A stretch of 64,000 nucleotides of DNA from Jejuia rubra (GCF_042684665.1 NZ_JBHULY010000039.1:248001-312000), one strand, 5' to 3'. Positions 18,031-27,241 are shown, numbered from the stretch's first letter. A program made the numbers and translations. Notes: generated from the letters alone by a model not told the origin.

Positions 18031-20658
18031 ATGAAGTGTTTTACTCTGATAAATCTAGTGCTTTTTTGCTGTGTAGTTTTACCAATTAAGGCAGTAGCAC
18101 AATCTATCAAGGAGAAAACCTTTGTTCAGAATAATGAAATTACACTTATTGACAGAACTACACTTCAAGATAGTGTAGGCCCGGTTAACTTTGGAAAGCG
18201 CAATCTTATTCGTGCCATAGAAGCGTCCGGTGGAAAAATTAATAAAGTCCAGAATTCGCTAACAAATACTAAAACCATTACCCTTGTTATTGGTGCTTTA
18301 CGTGACAGTCTTATCGGTAGATGGGTTGCTGATGAACCCAAGATAAAATTGAATAAACCAGAGGGGGTTTTTTACCAATGGCGAAATACAGAGAAGGGGA
18401 CAGCATTGGTTGTAGGAGGTACAAACTCCATAGGCCTAGCATACGCTTTAAATGAGCTTGCAGATCAAGTAAATCATAAAGGGCTTGATGCTTTAACCGG
18501 GATTGAAAATACTATTGAATATCCCGACAATCAAGTACGTGGGTTGGATAAGTTTATAGCCAGTGAACACGACGATTCATGGTTCTTTTCTGAGGCGTAT
18601 TGGAAATATTATTGTGGACAGCTTGTTAAAAACCGCTTTAATAGACTTACCTTGATTACGGGCTACAATGATGGCAAAAATCAGGAATTTATGATTCCTG
18701 TGTATCCTTACCTTTTTGATGTTCAGGGATTTGAAGGGGTTAGTTTAATTGGGGAATACAAAAATTCTCCAACGCAGTATCTTAATCAGCTAAGGAAAAT
18801 AGGCAAAACATGCCATGATTATGGGCTGGATTTTGTTTTCGGTATTTGGGGGCATGGCAGGAGCGATGAATTAGTTTCTGGTTTACCCGAAGACGACACG
18901 GCATATACTACATATTGCTCGAAAGGCATGCTTTCGCTGTTGCAGAAAGTGCCAGAGATAGATGGTATTCAATTACGTGTAAATTATGAGTCCGGTGTCG
19001 GGGGATTTGGGAATACAGCAGACAATTTTTGGAAGGAAATAATCGACGCTATTGCCCTTAGTAATAGCGAGCAGAACAGGAATGTTTTTTTGGACATACG
19101 GGCAAAAGGTCTCACAAAACCCATAAGGGAGTTTGTTACTGAAACAGGCTTGGATTTTAGTGTAACCAGTAAATATACCTGGGAAGGTGTTGGGTTGCCA
19201 TACCATCCCATGGAAATGAGGGAGGGAGAGCTGACTATGTTGTACAACGTTGATAAACGGCAGCGCTATGGTTACGCAGACTTTTTAAGCCGTTCCCGCA
19301 ATTTCGACTTTATTTATAGGTTATGGGGCGTTGGTACGATGCGCATGTTTACTTGGGCAGACCCCGACTATACGCGCCGGTTTTCGCAAAGCACTAGTTT
19401 TGGTAATGCCAAAGGATTTCAGGTAACGCCACCATTGGGGAGAAAGCTAAATACCTGGCGTCTTTTCAAGGATGTCGCCATGGAGTTTTACAGGTGGGAA
19501 GATGAGCGCTATTGGGCATGGTATGCATTATTTGGCAGGTTAGGGTATTCCAGCAACACGAAACCAGAGGTTTGGGAGCGGGAATTCAAAGTACGTTACG
19601 GCAAAGCCTATAAAAATATTTTGAGCGCTTACAGTTCGGCCAGTAAAGTATTGCCCTTAATTACGTCCTCACACCTTACATTTCACCCCGGCAATTATAA
19701 CTGGGCTGAAATAGAGAGCGGCGGGGCGCTTTTCGTGCCACACAATGCCAACCCCTATTATGTTCTGAAAAATAGGACCTATCAATCGTCGGAACCCGGT
19801 GATCCTGGGCTGTTTTATAGTATAGAGGGTTACGTAAAAGATCAGTTAAAGGATAGCGTCAGGCCAAAAATTACTCCTATGCAACTGGCAAGACGTTTCA
19901 GTATTTTGGCCAAAGATGTATCGCGCTCATTGGATAGCATCCGTTTGGTAGATATACGTGAAGCTCATAAAAAGGAATTTATTACAAATGAAATTGATCT
20001 CAAAATTTTATCCAATCTAGCGCTGTACCATTCATTTAAAATCAGAGCTGCTACAGACTTTTCATTTTATGAAGAAACGCAAAATCAGGGGTATTTAAAG
20101 TCATCATTACAACAGATGTATAAAGCTAAAAGCTGTTGGGTTATCATTGATAGTTTGACGGCCCAGCTATATTTTGAATCACCACGATTTTTGCATGACA
20201 ATGGCTCGTGGAAGGACCGTTTGGTTGAAATGGATAAGGATATAAAAAAAATAGAGGGCATTATTAAAGACCCCTCTGGAATAGCCACCTTGACCCATTG
20301 GAGAGAATTAGAATCGAAAAATGATGAATTTGCCAAAAGTTTAAGGGCGTCAGTCCCCGGTAAAGTACCCTCCAAAGGGGAATTAGCCGTTACTCTGCTA
20401 ACTGGAGCGAGATTAGACGATTTCCAACAGCCAAAAGTACACTATAGAGAAGCAAATATGACCAAAGGTAAATTTAACGAACTGAATATGGAATGGGACG
20501 GCACAAAATATGTAGCTAAAATACCCCTTGAAGAGTTGGATTCAAATTATGATGTACTGTTATATTTTACACTGTTGGATACTAATGGGGAAGCCATAAT
20601 TTACCCTGGCCTTTATAACGAAACACACAGCATGCCCTACCTCCATATTGAGAGGTAA
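18031..20658 (+). CDS. GH67-like TIM-barrel protein, putative glycoside hydrolase of uncertain family
   Basis: An 875-residue protein with a Sec signal peptide (ending AVAQ). The N-terminal 130 residues resemble the alpha/beta domain that precedes the barrel in GH20, GH67, GH84 and GH115 (ALVVGGTNSIGLAYALNELADQV). A TIM-barrel-like region follows, with ESG at Glu320, KYTWEG, LWGVGTMRMFTW and a helical C-terminal half. A lipoprotein at 25073-27235 shares the same layout and block order (a Glu at 316, KYAK, YFRWGAPDFTREF, WGRLSY), so they are distant paralogues. Alpha-glucuronidase activity would suit a uronate polymer, but no GH67 catalytic signature is obvious, so the activity is a guess. It is the second gene of the GH3 unit. 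Confidence 0.55.
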   Translation: MKCFTLINLVLFCCVVLPIKAVAQSIKEKTFVQNNEITLIDRTTLQDSVGPVNFGKRNLIRAIEASGGKINKVQNSLTNTKTITLVIGALRDSLIGRWVADEPKIKLNKPEGVFYQWRNTEKGTALVVGGTNSIGLAYALNELADQVNHKGLDALTGIENTIEYPDNQVRGLDKFIASEHDDSWFFSEAYWKYYCGQLVKNRFNRLTLITGYNDGKNQEFMIPVYPYLFDVQGFEGVSLIGEYKNSPTQYLNQLRKIGKTCHDYGLDFVFGIWGHGRSDELVSGLPEDDTAYTTYCSKGMLSLLQKVPEIDGIQLRVNYESGVGGFGNTADNFWKEIIDAIALSNSEQNRNVFLDIRAKGLTKPIREFVTETGLDFSVTSKYTWEGVGLPYHPMEMREGELTMLYNVDKRQRYGYADFLSRSRNFDFIYRLWGVGTMRMFTWADPDYTRRFSQSTSFGNAKGFQVTPPLGRKLNTWRLFKDVAMEFYRWEDERYWAWYALFGRLGYSSNTKPEVWEREFKVRYGKAYKNILSAYSSASKVLPLITSSHLTFHPGNYNWAEIESGGALFVPHNANPYYVLKNRTYQSSEPGDPGLFYSIEGYVKDQLKDSVRPKITPMQLARRFSILAKDVSRSLDSIRLVDIREAHKKEFITNEIDLKILSNLALYHSFKIRAATDFSFYEETQNQGYLKSSLQQMYKAKSCWVIIDSLTAQLYFESPRFLHDNGSWKDRLVEMDKDIKKIEGIIKDPSGIATLTHWRELESKNDEFAKSLRASVPGKVPSKGELAVTLLTGARLDDFQQPKVHYREANMTKGKFNELNMEWDGTKYVAKIPLEELDSNYDVLLYFTLLDTNGEAIIYPGLYNETHSMPYLHIER

Positions 20659-21014
20659 GGGTTGGAAGTACTTTTCTATCAATATTGTGAGGCCAGCACA
20701 AATGATTGACGTTAAAACAAAGTGTCAGTTATAAAGCATATTAAGAAAATAGTTGCACCATAATCCGTGAACCTGAAATAATATGGGCTTCCGTCAGTAT
20801 TCCCTGAAATTGCTGTTTGATAGTCAATAAACGGCGCAAACACGAGAGTGTCCGTTTAGATTGATCCTTTTCAAAAAAAAGAAAAAATAGGCATATTTTA
20901 TTGAACCATGATTGTACAGGATAGCTAAAAACCAAAAGTATTATATATTGTGCTGGTCTATAGGGATTTTCTATAGGGTAAAACTATTATTAACTAATAA
21001 ACATTTAATTTATT
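20659..21014. other. 356-base intergenic region with promoter site D
   Basis: No convincing gene. A 64-codon minus-strand frame at 20741-20935 has no recognisable domain or start signal. The right part holds promoter site D (20907-20951) and an 8-base direct repeat CTATAGGG at 20958-20965 and 20971-20978, 13 bases apart, just downstream of the -7 box in the likely leader. No clear terminator follows the gene ending at 20658. Confidence 0.5.
20907..20951 (+). promoter_or_regulatory. Tandem repeat promoter (site D)
   Basis: CATGATT (20907-20913), three bases, CAGGATA (20917-20923), 20 bases, TATATTGT (20944-20951), six of eight matches to TAnnTTTG. It precedes the gene at 21015 with a leader of about 60 bases. 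Confidence 0.5.
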
Positions 21015-21866
21015 ATGAAAAAAATTACTTTAAAAATTAGTGCATTTGTATTATTTGCCATGTTTGCATTTCAAGTGCAGTCTCAAACATGTCCTGAAAT
21101 ATATGAGAACCCAGGTTCTTATAAGATTTCAACATGTGGTCTGACGCCCGAGCTTTACATGACCCTTGATCTTAGTTCAGGCGATTTAAAATGGGCGGCA
21201 GAATTACCGGGTGATGATATAACTCAAGTTTGGACGATACAGGATCATCCAAATCCAGCTTCTGGTGGCTATGTTTCAATTACAGCAGACCTCTCTTCTC
21301 TTAGTGCTGGAACTTGGAGAATGGTTGTAGATCAAACTTCTATTGATGGGAGTGGTTCAGATCCTGAAATTAAAATTACTGCTGCAGCTGGTGGACCAAT
21401 TAGTGATGCAGGAGATGCAAACTACGGTTGGGACCAGTTTCAAAGAAGAAGAGAGAGTGGTTGGGGAGGCCCTGGAAACAATGCATTGTTCGCTAAACCT
21501 CCAGGACAAGGAAACTTAAGATATAGAGATGCTCCATCTGCAGCTGATGATCCAGTACTGTTTCAAAGTCCGGGTGCAATTGCACCGCTTCGTATGCATT
21601 TAGTAGCGCTATTGAGCAACGATGAGTTTGATACCAGTTCAATATTTGTGTCTAACCCTGTAAATAATGAAATCACTATTGAAGGTTTGACTTCTAATGT
21701 TGAAAAAGTTACTGTATTCTCACTTGTTGGTAAAGAGGTTTTATCAAGAGAATTAAGTGGAGAGTCTTCGCTTAAATTGGATGTTAGCGCATTTACTAGC
21801 GGTATGTACTTAGTTAATTTCACTGGAAATGGTGGAAGCTTTACTAAAAAAGTATTAAAGCTATAA
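21015..21866 (+). CDS. Small secreted T9SS cargo protein, possible carbohydrate-binding
   Basis: A 283-residue protein with a Sec signal peptide (ending VQSQ), a central domain of about 175 residues (about 24-200) rich in Gly, Trp and Asp, and a C-terminal T9SS type A sorting domain (about 205-283; IFVSNPVNNEITIEG, GMYLVNF, KKVLKL). The central part has QVWTIQDHP, slightly like ricin-type lectin repeats, but I do not recognise a family and see no catalytic motif. Its own promoter and strong terminator make it a single-gene unit, so it may be made in quantity. A surface glycan-binding role is inferred from size, export route and place. Confidence 0.7.
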   Translation: MKKITLKISAFVLFAMFAFQVQSQTCPEIYENPGSYKISTCGLTPELYMTLDLSSGDLKWAAELPGDDITQVWTIQDHPNPASGGYVSITADLSSLSAGTWRMVVDQTSIDGSGSDPEIKITAAAGGPISDAGDANYGWDQFQRRRESGWGGPGNNALFAKPPGQGNLRYRDAPSAADDPVLFQSPGAIAPLRMHLVALLSNDEFDTSSIFVSNPVNNEITIEGLTSNVEKVTVFSLVGKEVLSRELSGESSLKLDVSAFTSGMYLVNFTGNGGSFTKKVLKL

Positions 21867-21903
21867 GTAAGGCCAATACCTTATTTAATAAAGTTTTTTA
21901 AAA

Positions 21904-21941
21904 ACATCCTATGCTGATATTGAGCATAGGATGTTTTTTTT
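21904..21941 (+). terminator. Strong Rho-independent terminator
   Basis: A perfect 12-bp stem (ACATCCTATGCT at 21904-21915 with its complement at 21923-21934), a 7-base loop and a run of T. It lies between the T9SS cargo gene and rhaM, only 21 bases before the rhaM start. Confidence 0.9.
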
Positions 21942-21962
21942 GATTTAAAATATTATGATACT

Positions 21963-22277
21963 ATGCAGAGATTAGCATTTAAAATGAAATTGAACAATGG
22001 GCAAAGGGAGGCCTATAAAAAAAGGCATGACCAGCTATGGCCTGAATTGAAACAACTACTTAAGGACAATGGCGTAAGTGAGTACTCTATATTTTTGGAT
22101 GAAGAAACCAGTACGCTATTTGCTTTTCAAAAAGTATCTGGAGAAGGAGGGTCCCAAGACTTGGCCGATAATCCTGTTGTTAAAAAGTGGTGGGATTTTA
22201 TGGCTGATATCATGGAAACCAACCCGGACAACTCGCCTGTTTCAATACCGCTGGAGGAGTTGTTTTATTTAGAGTAG
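21963..22277 (+). CDS. rhaM: L-rhamnose mutarotase
   Basis: 104 residues, the same length as E. coli RhaM, and alignable over the whole length without large gaps. Tyr18 and His22 (AYKKRHDQLWPEL), the Trp pair in KKWWDFM and the C-terminal NPDNSPVS and LFYLE are the family's conserved blocks. The enzyme interconverts alpha and beta anomers of L-rhamnose so that rhamnose isomerase gets its preferred form; it is cytoplasmic and has no signal peptide. It sits right behind a strong terminator and lacks the repeat promoter of its neighbours, so it probably relies on read-through or a weak local promoter. Its presence supports rhamnose as a major product of this locus. Confidence 0.95.
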   Translation: MQRLAFKMKLNNGQREAYKKRHDQLWPELKQLLKDNGVSEYSIFLDEETSTLFAFQKVSGEGGSQDLADNPVVKKWWDFMADIMETNPDNSPVSIPLEELFYLE

Positions 22278-22314
22278 CCTTGTTCCACAAGTCCAATAAC
22301 CGGCTAATAACTAA

Positions 22315-22359
22315 CAGTATAGGGCAGGACACTTTTTGTTTGAATTAGATGTAATTTTA
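22315..22359 (+). promoter_or_regulatory. Tandem repeat promoter of the PL24-like lyase (site E)
   Basis: CAGTATA (22315-22321), three bases, CAGGACA (22325-22331), 20 bases, TAATTTTA (22352-22359), seven of eight matches to TAnnTTTG. The in-frame TTG at 22336 lies upstream of this -7 box, so the start at ATG 22405 is favoured. Confidence 0.55.
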
Positions 22360-22404
22360 TCCGATACATCTTTGGTTAAGGTTATTGCTATAAAAAAGAA
22401 AATT

Positions 22405-24900
22405 ATGAAAAAGAATTACCCTCTCAAAAAAATGCTCCATGGTCAGATACTTCTAGTTTTACTTGTGGTGTCTTCAACTATTTTAAACGCACAGGTTGTT
22501 TTAGAAAACGAAATTAAGATAACGGATTTTGGACTTCATTTTGATGGAAGCCGAAATAGATCGAACCCCAATACCTCTGAAAGTGGTCAATACGATTATT
22601 GGTTTGGCAATAATATTTCGGCACATGGTGATTGCATAAAAACCTATAATGAATATGTTTTTATGACGTGGTATCGCGGAGGAAAAGACGATAGGCATGT
22701 CATGCTTAGCAGATACAACACGACAACAGGAACAATGGCGACCATTGAGTTTCCGCATAGGCATACAGGTTATCAAAACCAATGGTGGATAGGGGAATCC
22801 CATAATACCATTGGTATAGGGATAAGCCCCATAGACCAAACGATACACTTGATTTATGATATGCACGCCTACAGTAGGACAAAACCTTCTAACGGCAGCT
22901 TAAGCGATGATTATTTTAGGTATTCCTATTCTGTAGCCGGTACATTATCGGTTTCTGATGCAGAATTCACTTTAAATAAATTTGTGGAACACCCTTCTAA
23001 AACGGGAGTTTATAAACATTTATCATTAAATAGTGGAAGATTGGGTTATCCCGAAGAAGATTATAGCAATTTTAACGGCCTGACATATCCTCAATTCTTT
23101 GTAAACGATATGGGAGATCTTTTTATGTATATGCGTGAAAACGGTAATAACAATGGCGCCTACAAGTTTTCTAAATATTCAGCTTCTACATCTACTTGGT
23201 CCAATTTCACAAAATTTAATGTTGTAAATGCTAAAAATCAGGGCGAACCTTATAATTGGGGGCTTTATGGAAACATGAAGTATGTGAACGGAAAAATTAG
23301 GGTTGGCTTTCAACGAAGATCTTCCAATAACAATGACAAGTACTTATATCAAAACGGTGTGTATTACGCATATTCAGATAATCAGGATGGTTTAAATAGT
23401 TGGAAAAACCATCAAGGACAAAGCTTCTCACTGCCGTTATTAAATGCCGATTTTGTCAAAGTAATGGAGCCTGGAGATTATGTGCCAACAACAACAAAAA
23501 ACGAAGTTTACATTGTTGGTGATTTTGACTGGACAGTTACCGAAAATGGGGATGTACACATAATAAGCAAAGTAAGGGATACTGAAAACAATATTACCAA
23601 ATACTTGCATACCTATAAACCATCGGGGGCTACTGATTTTATTACTTCGGAAGATTTTGCAGGTGCAACTTCAATTTATACTTCTGGCGATAGCGTATTT
23701 ATCATAGGCCTAAAAAGCAATAGGGTGTTTATTCAAAAGGCAGAAGGTGGTACCAATAGTTTTACAACAGTGTATGAAGCCACAACCGGAAGAACCTTTG
23801 ATCACGGCAGGGTGCATATTAATAACGGTAAGCTTTATTATTACTTAATGGAGCGTGGATCTGGCAATGCACTTCCACTTTATTTGCAAATTATAGATTT
23901 AGATATTGTAAAAGAGCCGTTTAGGGTATCCTTAACATCACCTTTTGATGGAGACACTTATGAAGTGGATCAAACGATTCAGATTTCAGCTGATGCTGTT
24001 GATGAAAATGGAAGTATTTCGAAAGTGGAATTTTGGGTAAATGGTACATATTTTGACGAGGACACTACAGAGCCATACACGATTGACTGGACACCATCAA
24101 CTGAAGGGGCATACACCCTTCAAGCGGTTGCCTATAATGCAAGTAATGAAACAGTAAACTCCGCCGAAATAGCAGTGAACGCCCAAGCCATTAACCCAAA
24201 TGATTTGACTGGGGTTGAGTATCGATTTAAGAATGTGGCCACTGGCAAGTATCTTAAATCTTCCTCGAGCTCTACGGATGTGTTTGAGAGTGATTATGTT
24301 GAAGGGGATGATGCACTAATTTGGACATTTGTAGCAACCTCTCGTGACGGTCAGGACTATTATAATATTAAAAGCAAGGTTAGAGAAACCTTAAGAGGAG
24401 CAGGTCCGGGTCAGGGTAATGCTATTTTTAGTACTTCTAAATCTGCACCAAATGACGATGTCGATAAAATTTGGACTTCGCATTACATTACCACAGATGA
24501 GACCTATAGGTTTGAAGTAAGGAATACTGGGAACTATCTTTACAATGATGTAGGTGGTAATTTTATTAACTTTTCTGCGGACGTAAGTGATGTAAGAAGT
24601 AAGTGGCAATTGGAGCTAGCAAGCAGTGCACCTTTGAGCATTGATGACAATGTGTTAACGTCGAATGCCGTAATGGTGTATCCAAATCCCTCCAGCGGTA
24701 GTTTTAACATTGTACTTGATGGTTTTCATTCGGCCAACGTGACTATTAACGATATGCTGGGTAAAGTAGTTTATAAAACCACCATGAATTCCAACAGAAT
24801 AGAGGTGCAAAACAACAGTCGATTTAAATCGGGATTATATCTTATAAAAGTAGTTGACGAATACCAGCGTGTATTTCACAAGAAGCTTGTTATAAAATAG
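22405..24900 (+). CDS. Secreted BNR-propeller polysaccharide lyase, PL24/PL25-like (candidate ulvan lyase)
   Basis: 831 residues: signal peptide (ending LNAQ), BNR-4-type beta-propeller (about 25-510), Ig-like module (about 505-595), ricin-like or carbohydrate-binding module (about 600-740), T9SS sorting domain (about 745-831, VYPNPSSGSF). The propeller carries His133 (ESHNTIGIGI), His154 (YDMH), Tyr228 (LTYPQF) and Arg244 (MYMREN). The spacings of 21 between the His residues and 16 between Tyr and Arg equal those I recall for the PL24 ulvan lyase LOR_107 (146/167 and 243/259). Such lyases cleave rhamnose-uronate bonds by beta-elimination. With T9SS export this is the best candidate for the endo-acting surface lyase. 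A terminator follows. Family assignment to PL24 rather than PL25 or a sister family is not settled. Confidence 0.8.
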   Translation: MKKNYPLKKMLHGQILLVLLVVSSTILNAQVVLENEIKITDFGLHFDGSRNRSNPNTSESGQYDYWFGNNISAHGDCIKTYNEYVFMTWYRGGKDDRHVMLSRYNTTTGTMATIEFPHRHTGYQNQWWIGESHNTIGIGISPIDQTIHLIYDMHAYSRTKPSNGSLSDDYFRYSYSVAGTLSVSDAEFTLNKFVEHPSKTGVYKHLSLNSGRLGYPEEDYSNFNGLTYPQFFVNDMGDLFMYMRENGNNNGAYKFSKYSASTSTWSNFTKFNVVNAKNQGEPYNWGLYGNMKYVNGKIRVGFQRRSSNNNDKYLYQNGVYYAYSDNQDGLNSWKNHQGQSFSLPLLNADFVKVMEPGDYVPTTTKNEVYIVGDFDWTVTENGDVHIISKVRDTENNITKYLHTYKPSGATDFITSEDFAGATSIYTSGDSVFIIGLKSNRVFIQKAEGGTNSFTTVYEATTGRTFDHGRVHINNGKLYYYLMERGSGNALPLYLQIIDLDIVKEPFRVSLTSPFDGDTYEVDQTIQISADAVDENGSISKVEFWVNGTYFDEDTTEPYTIDWTPSTEGAYTLQAVAYNASNETVNSAEIAVNAQAINPNDLTGVEYRFKNVATGKYLKSSSSSTDVFESDYVEGDDALIWTFVATSRDGQDYYNIKSKVRETLRGAGPGQGNAIFSTSKSAPNDDVDKIWTSHYITTDETYRFEVRNTGNYLYNDVGGNFINFSADVSDVRSKWQLELASSAPLSIDDNVLTSNAVMVYPNPSSGSFNIVLDGFHSANVTINDMLGKVVYKTTMNSNRIEVQNNSRFKSGLYLIKVVDEYQRVFHKKLVIK

Positions 24901-24927
24901 GTTAAACAAAACAGTGGTCATATTAAG

Positions 24928-24958
24928 CCCGGAGAAATTGTCTTTCTCCGGGTTTTTT
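24928..24958 (+). terminator. Rho-independent terminator after the PL24-like lyase
   Basis: Perfect 10-bp stem (CCCGGAGAAA at 24928-24937 with its complement at 24943-24952), 5-base loop, six T. Confidence 0.9.
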
Positions 24959-24999
24959 GCTTTCCAAGAAGATACGTTTAGCCTTGAAGATCGCTAATA

Positions 25000-25044
25000 C
25001 AGTATAGCACAGGATATACTTTCTGATGTGTTGCTGTACATTTA
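25000..25044 (+). promoter_or_regulatory. Tandem repeat promoter (site F)
   Basis: CAGTATA (25000-25006), three bases, CAGGATA (25010-25016), 20 bases, TACATTTA (25037-25044), seven of eight matches to TAnnTTTG. It drives the two-gene unit 25073-28051. Confidence 0.55.
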
Positions 25045-25072
25045 AAATAATATTTCTAATACATTTTTGAGT

Positions 25073-27235
25073 ATGAAAAATTGGGGCATGCCGTTCGCGT
25101 GCATTATATCTATTTTTTTCTTATTAGGATGTTCACAACAGCCTTCCAAGATACAAATTGTTAAAACTTCAAAAGACGCTCGCGTGCAATTCGCACTGCA
25201 GGATTTGCAAATCGCGCTGGGAGATAGATATGTTGAAGTTAATCCCCCAGGGAACGACGCCCCGAATATTACGTTACAGATTGATACTTTAACTCATTTA
25301 AGTGAGGAAGGGTTTTCAATAAGAAAGGAGGCGAATAGAATAGTTGTTACGGGATATGACGAAGCAGGTTTAATGTACGGCACTTTGGAATTGGTGGAAC
25401 AGATTAAACTTTATGGTTTGGAGGGTGTAAAACCAATGGTTCGTAATCCGTATTTAGAAATGCGCGGGCCTAAATTTAATATACCTCTTGATGTACGCAC
25501 GCCCAGTTATACCGATGTTTCCGATGCGGCCCAGTACAATATTCCACATATATGGGATTTCAGTTTTTGGAAGGATTATATCGATACAATGGCACGGTAC
25601 CGGTATAACTATATTTCATTATGGAGCTTGCATCCGTTTCCTTCGTTGGTGAAAGTGACTGGGTATGAAGAGGTCGCTTTAGATGATGTTCAACGTTCTA
25701 CCGTAGAATGGAAGGAAAATTATAATCTTATGGCCATTGGTTTTGATGCCCCAGAAATTTTAGAAAATGTAGAAGTTTTAAAAAGAATAACTATTGACGA
25801 AAAAATCGAATTCTGGAAAAAAGTGATGGCCTACGGAAAGCGCAGGAACATTGATTTTCATATCATCACATGGAATATTTTTGACTATGGCACCCAAGGA
25901 AAATATGGCATTACGGACGATAGAAATAATGAAATTACCAAAGACTATTTTAGAAAGAGCATTGAGCAACTGTTTGTGACCTATCCAGATTTGGCTGGAA
26001 TAGGGTTGACAACTGGAGAAAATATGCATGGAGCTTCACGGGAAGAAAAGGAAAATTGGGCTTATGATACCTATGCCAAAGGAATTTTAGATGTTGCCAA
26101 AGAAATGCCAGAGCGACAGTTTAAATTTATTCACAGACAACACCAATCTGGAGCAAAGGAAATTGCTGAAAAATTTAAAGCTGTTGTTGATGCCGATAAC
26201 GTGGAGTTTTTATTCTGCTTTAAGTATGCAAAAGCGCATGTTTATAGTGCTACAAAACAGCCTTATCATGAAGATGCCAACTACTTGGAACAAATTGAAG
26301 GTATGAAAACCTTATGGGGTTTGCGTAATGATGACACCTTTTACTTTAGGTGGGGCGCACCAGATTTCACAAGGGAGTTTATCAATAACCTGCCTTACGA
26401 AGATGTTGCAAAAGGTATTTACTTTGGTTCGGACCAATGGATTTGGGGACGCGATTTTTTAACAAAAAATCCCTTAACACCCAATCAAATTGAAGTGTCA
26501 AAACATTGGTATCAATGGTTACTTTGGGGGCGTTTAAGTTATGATCCTACAATAACAAACGAGCGTTTTAAAGGTTTATTGGCACATAAATTTAAAGGAA
26601 TAAATGCCGATAAATTATTTTCTGCATGGCAAAATGCTTCTATGGTTTACCCGCTAACAACTGGATTTCATTGGGGCAGTCTGGATTTTCAATGGTATAT
26701 TGAGGGTTGTAAAAGTAGACCTAAACAGGCGGAGAATGAAACTGGGTTTCATGATGTCAATCGGTTTATATCACTTGGGGTGCATCCTAAATCAGGAAAT
26801 CAATCCATTCCAGACTATGTAAAAATGGTTTCCAACGGAAGTACCACGACTTTAAAAACACCTTTACAGGTTTCCGAAGAACTCATGAATGTATCAAACA
26901 GTGCTTTAAATGTTTTGGAAGAATTTAAGGCTACCGATAGTAGAGAGTTGCAATTCACTTTAAACGATATTAAAACAGTGTCCTTTTTAGGAAAGTATTA
27001 TGCCTACAAAATTGAAGGCGCAACTTATTTAGCACTATTTAGAAATTCTAACAAAAAGGAGTACCAAGATTTGGCAGTGAAAGCCTTAGAAAATGCACTA
27101 GATTTTTGGAAGCAGTATGTGCACCAAGCCATGTTACAAAATCATAATCCTTTGTGGACCAACAGAGTGGGTATTGTGGATTGGATTCAAATTACCGAAT
27201 GGGTTAAACAGGATATTGAAATTGCAAAACAATAA
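25073..27235 (+). CDS. GH67-like lipoprotein, putative glycoside hydrolase of uncertain family
   Basis: A 720-residue lipoprotein (signal ending LLGCSQ). The first 130 residues form a GH20/GH67-type N-terminal domain (FSIRKEANRIVVTGYDEAGLMYG). A TIM-barrel-like region follows with TGENMHG (Glu316), FIHRQHQSG, FYFRWGAPDFT and GSDQWIWGRDF, then a helical region. It is a distant paralogue of 18031-20658. Alpha-glucuronidase or another exo-glycosidase acting on uronate-containing oligomers is the most natural guess from the N-terminal domain, but no described family fits clearly. The ATG is preferred over an in-frame TTG six bases upstream. Next gene begins 6 bases after the stop, so the acetolactate-decarboxylase-like protein is surely co-expressed. 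Confidence 0.6.
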   Translation: MKNWGMPFACIISIFFLLGCSQQPSKIQIVKTSKDARVQFALQDLQIALGDRYVEVNPPGNDAPNITLQIDTLTHLSEEGFSIRKEANRIVVTGYDEAGLMYGTLELVEQIKLYGLEGVKPMVRNPYLEMRGPKFNIPLDVRTPSYTDVSDAAQYNIPHIWDFSFWKDYIDTMARYRYNYISLWSLHPFPSLVKVTGYEEVALDDVQRSTVEWKENYNLMAIGFDAPEILENVEVLKRITIDEKIEFWKKVMAYGKRRNIDFHIITWNIFDYGTQGKYGITDDRNNEITKDYFRKSIEQLFVTYPDLAGIGLTTGENMHGASREEKENWAYDTYAKGILDVAKEMPERQFKFIHRQHQSGAKEIAEKFKAVVDADNVEFLFCFKYAKAHVYSATKQPYHEDANYLEQIEGMKTLWGLRNDDTFYFRWGAPDFTREFINNLPYEDVAKGIYFGSDQWIWGRDFLTKNPLTPNQIEVSKHWYQWLLWGRLSYDPTITNERFKGLLAHKFKGINADKLFSAWQNASMVYPLTTGFHWGSLDFQWYIEGCKSRPKQAENETGFHDVNRFISLGVHPKSGNQSIPDYVKMVSNGSTTTLKTPLQVSEELMNVSNSALNVLEEFKATDSRELQFTLNDIKTVSFLGKYYAYKIEGATYLALFRNSNKKEYQDLAVKALENALDFWKQYVHQAMLQNHNPLWTNRVGIVDWIQITEWVKQDIEIAKQ

Positions 27236-27241
27236 TATATT

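Noticed and set aside
20741..20935. 64-codon minus-strand frame in the 356-base gap
   Set aside because: No recognisable domain, no ribosome binding site, and it overlaps promoter site D. Considered as a transposase remnant, but nothing in it supports that.
22336..22404. TTG start for the PL24-like lyase
   Set aside because: It overlaps the predicted promoter (site E) and would put 23 charged residues before a normal signal peptide.
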